Below, piece by piece: positions 30,981-49,500 of a stretch of 64,000 bases of DNA. The notes under the pieces were generated by a model, which saw nothing but the letters and a program-made list of their open reading frames with translations, ran no database searches and was not told where the DNA came from. The translations under genes were made by a program, and so were the position numbers. Origin of the DNA: Sphaeramia orbicularis (taxonomy: Eukaryota > Chordata > Actinopteri > Kurtiformes > Apogonidae); the NCBI RefSeq assembly GCF_902148855.1, contig NC_043978.1, positions 34,302,996-34,366,995 of the forward strand, read 5' to 3'. How positions within the stretch are numbered: position 1 is the stretch's first letter; each line of letters opens with the position of its first letter.

Positions 30981-31400
30981 ACTCCATTTCCCATGATGCA
31001 ACCTCACCTCACCCTCCTCTGACCCTGTGACTGAAAATAATCTGATCAGCTGATGTGACCTGGCAACAAAATAACGTAGCTAGAGAAATCTGCCAGGGAG
31101 GGGGCTGAAGAACAAAACAATGACACGGCTCGGAAGGATTTAAAAACAGCAACACTTTTTAAAAGACTTTTAAACGTAGTCGAATCGCGGATTTCCCTCC
31201 CGTTTTACGTGCAAGAAGTCGCGGATACCCGAGCTTTTGACATCGACTGGCTGTTGTTTTTGTTGATATGTTACACCTCAGTTGACAGACTGGAGGCTAG
31301 CTGCTGGTGTGAACGGCTCTGAACTGTTGAGGCTTACTCACTCGCAAATAACAGCTTTCTTTGGGGGAAAAGTTCAAACTATCAGTCGAAGCCAGCTAGT
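30981..31400 (+). promoter_or_regulatory. zfyve1: zfyve1 promoter with ZNF143-type motif and probable 5' exon
   Basis: At 30981-31000 ACTCCATTTCCCATGATGCA matches the ZNF143/Staf-THAP11 promoter motif (ACTACAATTCCCAnnATGC type). CpG-richer sequence follows (31110-31400) without a TATA box, as in housekeeping promoters. A non-coding first exon probably lies here, spliced to the acceptor TTTTTCAG near 31854. Confidence 0.55.
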
Positions 31401-31975
31401 CGTAAGCTAAGTATTCTTCCTTTGGATCAATCGAGTTAGCCTGTGAGCTGTTTGCGGTCAGTTTGCTAGCTAGCCTGTTGTTAGCATCAACATTTGCACA
31501 TTCATCTTTTCAGGGAGAGTTCATTGTGTTGGTTGTTTCTGAGTATCTGCACTTATTTCTGTAGTATTTCAGAGTTTTATATGCTGACCTTAAATATATT
31601 GAACGTTGCAACAAATAGCGAACTTTGATGCACGAACAAGAGAATTGTTATTAGCAAAGACACACCAAGTGTAGCTAAACTCGACATTTTTTTAAAAAAA
31701 ATCTTGATTCGCTATTACTGTCATTGTAAAAGCCTTTGAAGTGTTAATATTTTGTGTCTAAATTATATTTTTTTGTGGATGTGTTGTTAAAGTGAAATTA
31801 TTAGTTCTCTTAAACATGCAGCTGTTTTAAGCTAACTTAGTCACTGTTTTTCAGCAGTACAGTTGTCAGTATTACGACATTTTGTGCATTTTAATTATTG
31901 GACATTACTGGTGCTGCTGTCAAAGCTGGTCCAATAAGCACTGCTTCTTTATTTAACTTCACCTTGTGTGAAACG

Positions 31976-38006
<6,031 letters not shown>

Positions 38007-38850
38007 CAGGGATGGCCTTCCTTCCTCAGATCACCAGAGAGAACCGATGGCTCACTCAGCTCGCAGTCTGTCACTGCTATACCTCTGTTACTACAAAGGT
38101 TCTGTCTTGTATCTGTGGCAAGGAAGCTTTAGTCAGACATAGGACATTTAGCAGATTTGGGATTTCAGAGTTCCTGTGGCCTTTTAGAACAGCCAGAATA
38201 TGTGAGTTACTTGATCGAGTGTGAGGTCGACATTTCCACTCAGATTAACTGAGTGAATATTTTGATTCTTATTGACACAAATCCCAAATTCTCTGTTACA
38301 TAAGGCTGTTGAGCTATTTTTCTACTATCGAAAAATATAAAAAAAAAATATGTATCATTTAAAAATATTAGATAGCTGAGAACCCTGTGGGGTTGGTTTG
38401 ATTAGGTTTTAGTAATCCTTATCATTGAGCATTGTTTTTCTGATGTCGTATTGTAATGGCAAGGAGAAATTTTATATCCATGCAGATATACCTGCAGGTT
38501 CCTTTGCATGCTGTATTGCAACATTTTAGTTTTTGCACTAAGCCTTTTTTCAGCTGTTATAGGCTGTTGCTTACAATGGCCAAAATCCAGATATCCAGGT
38601 GATTAACCAGTACGTCATCAGTCCTGCACTGAGTTAAAAATCTCCAGTAGTTCTAGTGAGGCGGATATCTGGTGTGCCAAAAATCATTCAGGTCACTGTG
38701 TCTGTGCTTGTATAATGTTAATATTTGATCATGTACTTCGTGGTTGTATGAAGACATAGAGCTACGTATGTTAGAGGAGTGTACAATTGAAATGTGGAAG
38801 ATTATTTATGTACTGAAGATGAAATAAAAGTACTTAGCATTATTTTTTAG
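38007..38850 (+). other. zfyve1: zfyve1 3' untranslated region
   Basis: Non-coding sequence after the stop, with AATAAA at 38823-38828 as a likely poly(A) signal. Confidence 0.6.
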
Positions 38851-40365
38851 CACTCTGGCATGCATGATAGTTTGACAGAGATTCATGGCCTTTTATTTAT
38901 TCAGAGGGCAGTCTCTGAATAAACCTCACAATCTCTACCAAGCGGCATTTTCTGTGTACACGTCATAAAAGTTATGTATTTCATGTCTCAGCTTTGTTTT
39001 CATGACACATTAAATTGTTTTCTAAGTATTTATAGACACTCAAATTTGTCTTCAGAGCACTTACCTTCACACCTCCAGGTCCGTATATGACTGGATAAGG
39101 ACTCCTGACAAACTAAACACATTTTTGTTGTTTTGGAGCTTCACAGTTGTTTTCATCTGTTATTGAACTATGTTGTATTTTTTTTTCCAAGTATAATTGC
39201 TGTTTATGCTTGACATTAGTTACTGTATTAATATTTATATACTTTGTAGTGACTGTATGTGAACCACCCTTTTTTCTCCATGTTGTTGGTCAAATGTGAC
39301 AGTTGGCAGGATGCTGAAACACATTTAGTTACCGAGAGCTTTAATTTTTCAAAAGTACATCTTGCATCATTACTATTTTTTATGACTTTGTAATGACATC
39401 ATCACATCCAGAAAGCATACAAAGCACAAGGTGATGCCTTTTAACTCATATGGGTGTATTTTATTGTTAAAATGAAAATGTCTTTGTTGCTTGTAAGCTA
39501 TGTAGATAAAGTTACATCTCCCTTTGCCCCTTAAGTGGAACTATTGGTTATGATGTCTGGGAAGATGTTGTGTCTACCTTGTCTCAGAATAGATTTATGC
39601 GTCTGAACATTGCATCATACACACCCTCCTCTCAAACGCAAATATTGCACAGAATATAATAGGAAATAGATCATGTCAGATTACTTGTACTGGAGTTCAT
39701 TCCCATGCAAATGTGTGCAGCGTGTTGGTTCAGATATCTTTTGTGGTGTTTGAGGGATACCTTTCCTGTTCAGTGTTTTTGAGTATGTCGAGTGCTATCA
39801 TCAACACTCCTCACCTACAAATCAAACAGGAATGACTCATGAATTTTAAACTAATGGAAATATAACCTAACTTGAAACATTTATGTGCGGGTACCAAACT
39901 GGTGGAAGATTTGCATAAGATTAAAGATGTATCAGATCCCATCTGTCAAAATGTAATCTGAAATTGCCTCCATGTCTTTCATGTGTGTATTTTTTTGTGT
40001 AAATCTCTGTGTCAAACCACTTATTGTATGTGGGAGGAAGAGATTGTGCATGCCTGTGTATTAAGAGCCTTGCTACCATTCCTCTCCAACGCTGCGGCTT
40101 CAGATAAAGTGAGGGAAAATTATTTGCTTGGTGCTTATTGATGATGATAAATGATTCATAATTATTTTAATAAATAATTAAACACAAGCTTCCATGTTGA
40201 TATTCTGTGCCACTTGCACTGCATGGTCTCAGTTCGCCAAACAGGAAATTGCTCTTGATATCTTTCCAAGCTCCAGTGAGGGTCTCTTTAAAAGTACTGT
40301 AATTCAGTTGTGTACAATATAAATACAAGGGAAAACCCTTTAAAATAATTTTGACAGTTTACCCC
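38851..40365. other. zfyve1-dpf3 intergenic spacer
   Basis: AT-rich sequence with no coding signal and no recognisable repeat. A longer zfyve1 3' UTR could extend into it. Confidence 0.5.
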
Positions 40366-40505
40366 ATTAGGCCACGCCCCATCCGCGTCCGCTGCAGATG
40401 TATTGGTCCACGAATCCAAGCCGAGCTCTGATTGGTCCATTCCCGTAGGTTTCCCTCAGAACTGCAAGACGCCGATATTGCGTTACATTGTAGCAAAATG
40501 GCGGC
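40366..40505 (+). promoter_or_regulatory. dpf3: dpf3 promoter: GC box, two inverted CCAAT boxes, YY1-like site at the ATG
   Basis: A GC-box-like CCACGCCCC (about 40372-40380) is followed by two copies of ATTGGTCCA (40402 and 40431), i.e. inverted CCAAT boxes. The start codon is embedded in AAAATGGCGGC, which matches the YY1 consensus; YY1 sites over start codons are common in TATA-less promoters. No TATA box is seen. Confidence 0.55.
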
Positions 40506-43500
40506 TGTCATTCAGAATCCACTAAAAGCGTAAGTAATTTAGACATTGAGGAAATTGTGAATAATTACTTTGTTGCCAAGTCGTACTTTAAAAGCGGCTG
40601 TTCGTGCATGTGATTTCCTGTCGTTTGCATATGACAGATTCAGCTGTCTAAATTCATTTTGTCTACTTCTTGCATGGCAAAGTAGCCTCGTATAGTTCTT
40701 TTTATTTCAGAAGATTTTAACATTTAGTCTTAAACATGTTCGTGTGGCTGCTTGGCATTGTGTCTGCTCTAGCAAAGCTTTTCCTTCAAACGGCTGTGCA
40801 TTCAACAGAACAGGGTCGTCTTTCCTGGGCTATAAATTTATTTGAAAACTGTCGACAACGTGCCTTTGCGCTGCGCCGAATAATTAAAAGCCGATTTTGT
40901 TCGTGCTCGGTTGGGCACAGCACTCGAATATCATCTGACATTCCGAAACTCGTTTACAGTTGGTGTGAATTGTCGACATGTCAACTTTGGCTCCTCCGAG
41001 CGCAGACGTGGTCAGGACCCGGTAAAGCAAGCAGGCAGGCGAGCAAGCAAGCCAAGGGAGGAGGCATTTTGTATTTGCATGCTTTGCTGCTGGCGAAATC
41101 GACAAAAGTGACAGCATTTTGTGTGTGGCGTTGAAAATAAAGCCCGACTCTGTGCTCAATTGGAGCATGCAATAGTCATTTTTTCCCCTTAACTTCAACG
41201 AAATGCTCCACCTTTTTCCCCATTTCTCCTTTGTTCTTCTGTATTGTTTTACCTATTCCACTGGTATACATATTAAGACACAGCCAGACTCCTCTGTCTT
41301 GTCATGTTGCTACTTAAAGTGATTAGAACTTGACGTTTCCTGAAATAACCTTCAGTTGGACGTGACAGATTTGAGCCCGTGGTGATAGTGGGTAGTGATG
41401 ATCACGGCTCTTTGGGACTGTGGAGGTAGAGCAGGCTCCACTCCACTGTGCCTTTAAGTGGAGGAGTGCTGGAGATTAGCTTGGTCCAGGATCCTGGGCC
41501 CATCTGTCAGAGAGATGCTCCGACAGAGAGGAAGTGTTGGGCACAAGCAGGAGAACCATCTGCTCCTCCACAGAGGTACCCTGGCACCTCCGTGGACTGT
41601 GGACCACACAACACCTTGCTCATCACCCACACTGTTGCTATTGTTAGTTTGATATTGTTACTACCTAGGATAGGATGCATCGTGGTGTTTTTGAGCTGTA
41701 GGTATTTGATGTCAACTTAGTTCCTAGTTATGGGAGTATTAGTTTTAATATGAGCAGGTAAATTGCACCTGGTCTGGCTTAGTGATGTGGTTTTGAATGT
41801 GTCATATTGTGAAGGATGGCAGGTATTTGAGTTGTTAGATAAAACAGCTTTGAGAACAGGGCTCATGGATGCAAACCACCCACCTGCACACAGCAAATGA
41901 TGCTCAGGATGTTGGCTGTGTGCAGAATTTTTTTTATTTTTTATTTTTGTCAAATCCGTGTACATTAGTCAACTGAGCATACAAAGCCCTGCTTCACCGT
42001 CACAGTTTTACCCAGTGGGGAATAGTCCAACATACAGTCACAGTCTGCTGACACCTGAGCAGCTCTGTGAAGCACTTCAAGGCAAAAATGCTCAGTCTAA
42101 TGACAAATAAATACTACCTACATGTAGCTCCTTACATTCTCTGTGTTTTTGGAATGAGGAGGAGGATGATTACACTGAAGTACATTTTATTATTATCTTG
42201 TTGGGCTGTTTCATCTGTTTTGTGTCCCATCCAGCTTCAGTGTGTCTGCTGTCAAGTTGCTGTTTCATCTCTGAGATGTTTTAGCATTCTGATGTGGAAT
42301 GTCTCCTTGCTATAAGCTGTGCTTAATGAAGTGTTTCAATCTGCTATAATTAGCCTCTGTCTCGGGTTTCTGACTTCATTTCACACGTTTGTCAGATTAT
42401 AATTAGTCACACTTGACACTAATTGGATGTTCCTCCTGTGGACCAGTTTGACCTTTTTTTGTATTAAGATGATTCACTTTAGGGAAATGAAACGCTGCTT
42501 TGACTTTGCTGTGTGGAGATGTGGCGGATGAAGCTGCAGCCTGCAAGCCTGTGCATGTCTGTGAGGTCTGTCCCTCATTTGAGCATGGGAGGACGGTAAT
42601 CTCTAGAATCGGCTGATTAAAATGGAGTCTGGAATATTTAATTAATAAAGAAGCTCATGGAGCTGCTCATTAAAATTGTAGCCACAGCTGGACTTTTCTG
42701 TCTGTCGGACACATCTTCTTGTCATAGCTCTCCTGATGTCTGATCAGCCAGACCCTTCCCATTCATCAGCCACATGCCATCAGTATTGAGTAGATTTTGG
42801 GAGTGAGTGAGTCAGGCCTGCTGTTTGTTGGCTCTGCAGTGTGGAGGTGTATGGTCTGGTTCACTCCTGCCCTCGCCCAGACTGTGTTGTTCTGATTGGT
42901 GTAATCACAAGTTGTTGTCAGGATGCAGTCACTCTGTAGACCCTCCTCCTCCTCCTCCCCCTCCTCCCCCTCCTCCCCCTTTCTTGTTATGTGGTAGCTC
43001 AAGCTTCCTGTGAAGGAGCTCTGCACCTGCAAACTTGAAACACCCTGAGAGTATCAGAGTAGACCAGAGGACGCTAGAATTGTGTTTACAGATCACGTCT
43101 GCAAACACATGATTTTATCTGGTTAAATAAAGGTTAAATAAATAAATGTCATTTTTATCATTGTTTAATAGGCCAATAGTTCAATTCAGTTTAACTCAGT
43201 GTCATTTTAAAGTAGAGTTTTCTACTTCGCTTATGATGGTTTCTTTCCCGCAAACTCTAGTTTGTAGCCAGATATGCAAAATGAGTGTTGACACATGCTC
43301 ACATTACGGACACAGCCATGTGACACAGGGGACCGTTGACAGGAACATGCTGATAGTGGAGGCCCCACTGGCCGCAAGATTTGCTTTTGTTCCTCGCCCT
43401 TATAAGCACACTCACCTTCTCCGCTCTGCTAAGATACTGAAGATATGAAGCACATACCTCTGAAATGCATTGTGCATTTCTGTTTCACTTTGATTTTGTC

Positions 43501-46500
43501 ATCCTTTGGCAGTGGTAGACTTTAATGGATAACTAGGTTTTATCACAGCTTGGATGTTGTTTTTGTTCTTTTTACCAGGATTTCTATCAGCTGTGATAAC
43601 ATTAGACCCACTAAAGTGAAAACTAAGGTCTCAGAACAGGGAAAAATCAACATACCTTAATGAAATGACGCAAGAGACAAGTGGTCAGATGATCAGACAG
43701 TTTGTAAACAACCACCTGTTTAGTTAGATGATGCAAATGACCATATTTGGAAATGATAGTGGGAAAAAAATAATGCCATAGGAAAATATGCTGTTAAAAT
43801 GAAGGCAAGTAGGGCAGGTCAGAGTTGATCCATGAAGTCTGTTTGGAAATTGTGATGTTAACACAAACTGATGGTTTTGGTCATGATTTTACTTTATTTT
43901 TCAACATCTGTAGGGCTAGAATTAATGTGGCTTATTAAGTGTTTTGTTTTGAACAGTGTGAAAAATGCCTAAATCTCTAAATCAAGATGAGTTTTCCTCT
44001 GGAGACCTTTCTTGTTCAAACCAAATGCATTCTTTATTTGTTGTAAAATATTCACTGTGAATATCTCTCTTGTCATTGCCTAACACACCATTAGGCAATG
44101 ACAAGAGAAACATATTCAGACATAAAAATAAATTAGTTTCATCTAATATATTTTCACAGGCTTGCAAGTGCCTTTTTGTCACTTTTTGTTGATATTATAC
44201 TGATACAATAAATGATTTTGATAAACAAAATATATTATCAATGTTTGATATCAATGATCAGCTGAAAAAAATCAATTAAAATGGTGAATTCTCCATGACG
44301 CTGATAAAAATGGACACGTCAGTAAGTTCTACCAACACCTTTTATTCTTTGTGAAAACCGACTTAATATTTTGGAAAATAAGTCTCATGTTGAAATAAAG
44401 TGGGATTATCATTAACCACTTCAGAGTGTAAAAGAGGAACCTGTCTCAGACCCAACAATAGGGGGAACACAGTGAGTCCTGACACAGAGACAGAGCTATG
44501 ACTGCATCCCCCCTCCACCTCTTTTCTTTTAGAGGCGTGGGTTTTGTCACTCATTACAAGTGCCAGAAAGGTCTCTCACCTAAGCCAGTGCACCTGCTGC
44601 TCAGAGTGCTGGGGCTCTGATTGAGAGCGTGGTGTGCACAGACCACCAACGCCCACCAGAACTCCACCACCACTCATTTTCTCACTCACCATCTCCCCCT
44701 GACTCAGCCCATGCGAGTGTCTCCATGGCGAAGCGGTGTCACCTCCCTCGGACTGTTGGACTCAGAAGTGATCTCAGGGGTGCTGCTGCTTTCTTGGCAC
44801 CTCGCAGCGCGTCCCCTTTGGGTTTATAGTTGAGACTGCTTCAGGGACCATTTACAGCCAGTGTACATTTAGTAAACTGATATGTCACACTGTCCCATCA
44901 GAGCTGTGTTGATATCAAGGAATGGTGCTCAAGCATACAGGACACTTCACTTTCTGTTTAAAATTGAAAATACTTTGCACCACATATGGAATCAGTCTCC
45001 AGAACACAGCTGTCAGTTGTTATTTTTATAAGCTGTATATTTATCTTTTAAAAAATCCTTTATGATGCTACTGATGATGTGATTTTTCCAAGGGGTTGTT
45101 AGGATTATTATCCAGATTTTTTTCTCAGAAGCACAGTGTGAGCACCTTGAAAAGACCCAGGACAGTACTTGTACTCGAATGTTTACTACAATGAAGTTAG
45201 TATCTTCATAAAATTGTAACATGCTAGTTGAATTTTAACCTCATCCCTTGGAGTTGAATCTCTTTGCACTCTGTGTCTTGTTTTTATTATGCTTGAGCTT
45301 TCTCCCTCATCCTTCTCACACCTTTTCACCCCCCTCCCTAGTCTCACACTGTACCTGTGACTGTTTACTCTTCTCAGTCACACTGATGCGAAGCCTCTCT
45401 TTCCCAGGAGCCTCACACACTGTGGCTTTGTCTGAACTGCAGAGCATTGGGCTTTGTGCGGGGCTTCATTCCTTACGTTGCTGCTCATATGCCGCTAGAA
45501 ATCACCTCATAAAGGGGTTAGGGTAAAGATGGAGAGGGGGAGCAAGTGGGAGAGCGGGACGCTGACAAATCAGACTCCTGCCTCCACCCCCAGGTCTGGT
45601 TTTAACATTCCAGGCGCGACTTGCAGCCTGCAGCTCATTAGTTTCACTTCAAAATGGCCGTCTTCCTAATGTTGTAATTGGGAACACGTGGAGGAACTTC
45701 ATTAATGCAGCTGTGGAGATGCTTGTGCTAGGAGAACCACTAGTTATTACTTGCCGTGTTGGCCCTGTGATACATCAGCAGCCTGTAGAAATCACATCCA
45801 GTACTAGCATGAGATGATTTCGGAGTTCTAGCCTTTACCCCCGTCTTTGATATAGTCAAATTAGAACCTGCCCTTGTGCTAGGCACTCTGCTGAGATTAA
45901 TTAAGTAGGCTAATTACCATACCAGGCGTGTGGCAGCGATTGAGGGCTTGAATGTGAGATATCCTCCCCCATTTCACTCTGAATATTAACGTTGAAACCC
46001 TGAGGGACTGCCAAAATCTCACTGGCACCAAGAAAAGTAGAACTAAGTAGGAGAGTCTTTCTGATCACAGGAGCGACTTAATACGAGACACTCGGATTCT
46101 GCGTGGTGATAATGTAACACAGACAACGGCGGGGTAGCTCAGGGCCTATGTAGAGTCAGATCCCACTAAGAGCCCACAGAGGTAATAATATGTTTAACTT
46201 TAGCTGTGGGAGAAGCAGAGTTGTCACACTGTTGTAACTGGGTTGTGTTGGGTTTTTTTCCTCCTACGACTTCTCTCAGATGGTGAGCTGGATAGAGGAT
46301 GGAAGAAACGTCCACAGAATTATTTGGATTGGAGAGAGTTTATAAAGGACAGTTTTGCATCTCTATATAGATAAAATACTCCTCTGCAGACTCACTCTTA
46401 TCACAAAGAAGCAACTAGTACTTTGCTTCTTGTATGTATTGATGTGCTGTCCATTATTTTGTAGCTGGTTCAGCTAACTAATCTAATGATGTGTAGCTAG

Positions 46501-49500
46501 GACAACAGGCCATTATTGGGGCATTCATACATGTTAAAAGGGCTTTAATCTGCATTTCCAAGACTGCAGATGTGGTCACATTCATATTTAGTGACAGGAA
46601 CCAGCATTAATGTCTGAGCCATGTGCCTCTCCGTCAACCACATCGGATGTCACTGACCTCTGCTGCAAATGCCCCCCACCCCCACTGCAGGTTGGGCGAC
46701 CAGTTCTATAAGGAGGCCATTGAGCAGTGCCGCAGCTACAATGCCCGCCTGTGCGCTGAACGCAGCGTTCGCCTGCCATTCCTGGACTCCCAAACTGGCG
46801 TGGCACAGAACAACTGCTACATCTGGATGGAACGCCACCACCGCAGCCCCGGTGGGCACGCACAGACACACACATATATACAACTTTAAATATTTACAGA
46901 ATGTGTAAAATTAGGTTTGGGTCTATTAAGCTTGTAAACACAGTGCTTGCATCTACATTTAAAGTATATGACTGGTGATAAACTGTATAAGTGGAATCTA
47001 ACAAAGAAGATGACTCAATATAAGCACTGAATATGTGAAAATCTTTTTATATCCTATAACACAGTGATTCTCCAACAGCAGTATGTATACCCCAAGGGAT
47101 GCTTCTACAGCTGCAAGGATGTACTTGTAGGCAAATTTAATAGAAGTATAATATAGATCTATGTGTATTCCTTAAGAAGGAAAAACAACCCAACAGAATC
47201 ACAAAATCATCAGATTGATCTTTGGTAAATGTATACTACATGTACTACTTATAGTCTTGTAAGCTGATTGTCAATGTGAAACCGTGTTACCCAACATGTT
47301 GCAGTCGAGAATACATTATCTAAATGTAATTAAAGTAACCGATAAAGCTTTAAAAGAGTAAAATTAATACATTGTGTGCTCAAAGCTCAAATAAGCATAA
47401 ATAATAATGAATATATGCCAGATTTAGGATACTAATCATGAAGTGATTTGTATAAAAAGTAAATACTGTAGCAATAGACACTTGTACATAATTATTAGTG
47501 TCTAAAAGCAGAATTTTATGGGTCATTAAAGGGGTACTTGAGCTAATCTGAATGCACACTGGGGGTAAAACAGATTAAAAAAAAAAGAATAACTGCTATA
47601 CCAGATGGGATAGAGAGCTCTCTCTCTTTTAACTGCAAATATGTGTGTCTATATCATCAGTATTCCAAAATGTTATATGAAAAGCTGAATGCTGGTTTGT
47701 TCACACCTGTTTCTGTGCAGGGGTTGCAGCCGGGCAGATGTACACATACCCGGCCCGCTGCTGGAGAAAGAAGAGACGGCTGCACAACACCTCAGATCCT
47801 CGTCTGGGCATCTATGGTCTCCAGCTTGGTAAGATCTCCACCACCAGCCGTCTGCCCGCTGCTTTCTGCCCCTCTCACGTCCTCCTCCTCCTCCTCTTTC
47901 TCAGCCGTCTCTTCTCCCCCTCCATCTCCCATTCACTGCCACCTCCTTCAGCTCATGTGATTACTGGTGATGATCTGGAATAATCTCAGTAAAAGCATAT
48001 CACTCTGTGTCTTTGCGCTGTGCAGAACAGGCTGCCAGTCATTTTTCAGAAGATGAAATGTGGCTGTGTTCACCCTGGCTGGTAAACTTGTTTTGTGAGA
48101 AGTAGAACATGTAATTAGATTTACCACTGCTGGGAGCAGCAAGACGGAGTTCGGCCACTGCAGACACTATTTAATAAATGTTATGGAATGGAGTTTGGCC
48201 TCTCTGGCTGCCACTTTAAACAACTTCACTACTCACTCAACACATTTAGCCCTTCCTCTCTATCCTCTTCTCTCCTTACCAGCCTCCTCACTGATTGGTT
48301 TTGTCTCTTTGTCTCTGGCAACCATTTCATCGCAACATCTCTCTCCATAAGCTGCCATGCTGTCTGTGAGTTTGTTTTGTGGCTGCTGTTCCTGAGCTCA
48401 AGTAACTGGTCTGTTTTGTGCCCAAGGCTTGCATACCCAGTGGGATGTTACTCTATCCTAAGGAATGAAGCACACAAAAGAGGAAATCTCACACAGAAAC
48501 ATGATGTCGCAGCTTTCACTCACCAATAACTCTAATAAAACACTGTGGGAAATTGTTTTAAAATATCTCTGTCTTAGTTCAGATTTAATTTTCTGCATTG
48601 CATGATAGAGGGGCAAATGTTTGGAACGTTTAGAAATCCACAAACTGTGAGAGAGCCCAGAAAGAAGGAGAGATGGGGAGATATAGTCTGAACCAAGCCT
48701 TTGTTTCCTAAACACATCCCATTGTAGCCTATTGTTTTCCACTGAGCTCATGCTCGCTAAGACCTCACCACTGCCACCACCCTGCTGTCCTTTCCCTTCT
48801 CCAACAACAGTGGATTGTCTGGCCTGTCTGCAAGCATTCAGCACAGGGGAAACATAACCTGATTTAACCTGGCGTCCCTCATACAGAGCATGTTGCGCAG
48901 CTGTCCAGAGGTGGCAAGCACACGGCAGCAGCCAGAGTCCTGCAAGCTAGCTGGCTGACTGGCTGGCTGGCTGTATATCCGCCCTGGCTGGCTGTCTAGC
49001 TGATGGTGTGCTAGAGACTGGGGTTGCATGCAGAATCAGCTCCCTGCTGCAGGCTGCTGCTGGCTCTATTTTTAGCCCCCCAGCTCCCATGGGTTGGGAG
49101 GGAGGGATGGGATGGGGTAGGAGGACTAGGAGGAGGGGGGGGTCTGTCTCGTCGCGGAGAGTTGAAAGTCAACGTGTGCAGACACAATGGTGAGGGGCTG
49201 CCGTTGTGCGGTGGAGAGGCCCACTTTACAGAAGCGTGCTGGAACTGCTTCTCACGCCTACCTCTTATATCTACCTCTTACCTTTGCAGTCCTCTGTTGC
49301 CTCAGCAGTTCATGTTCAATATTCTGAAAAAGTCTTTCCAGTGGGCGCAGTGGTGAGATGAAGAGGCTGAGAGAAAGCAGGAGTCAGGGGGCTTTGAAGT
49401 GTGTCCTCTTTTCAAACATCCACAAAGCAACTGGATGATCATGAAGCTCTCTGTGGAGAGGAGATTGTGTGGATCCGACTGACTGTCAACGCTTTTGTTT

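Larger units (their letters stand above)
40530..46690 (+). other. dpf3: dpf3 intron 1, with homeodomain-motif-rich blocks
   Basis: A 6.2-kb intron. Two blocks look constrained by eye: 42330-42690 and 45600-45960, each with several TAATTA/ATTA cores. A (CTC)n-rich tract lies at about 42945-42980, a LINE-like tail at 43113-43146 and a strong hairpin at 44066-44108. ORFs in this region show no family resemblance. Confidence 0.55.

Noticed and set aside
30700-30987. ORFs rich in Lys/Glu/Arg or Phe/Ser/Leu
   Set aside because: Translation of the (AAAAG)n and (AAAG)n microsatellites.
31898-31975. N-terminal extension of zfyve1
   Set aside because: The extension starts at TTG, not ATG, and has no counterpart in human ZFYVE1; the ATG at 31976 aligns with the known start.
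40736-41134. 132-codon ORF in dpf3 intron 1
   Set aside because: No family resemblance, starts shortly after exon 1 inside the intron and has no splice support.
46120-46200. tRNA-like GGGGTAGCTCAGGGC string
   Set aside because: Only resembles a D-arm; no anticodon or T arm with proper spacing follows.
46588-46883. Antisense ORFs opposite dpf3 exon 2
   Set aside because: Shadows of a constrained, GC-rich exon; no independent family resemblance.
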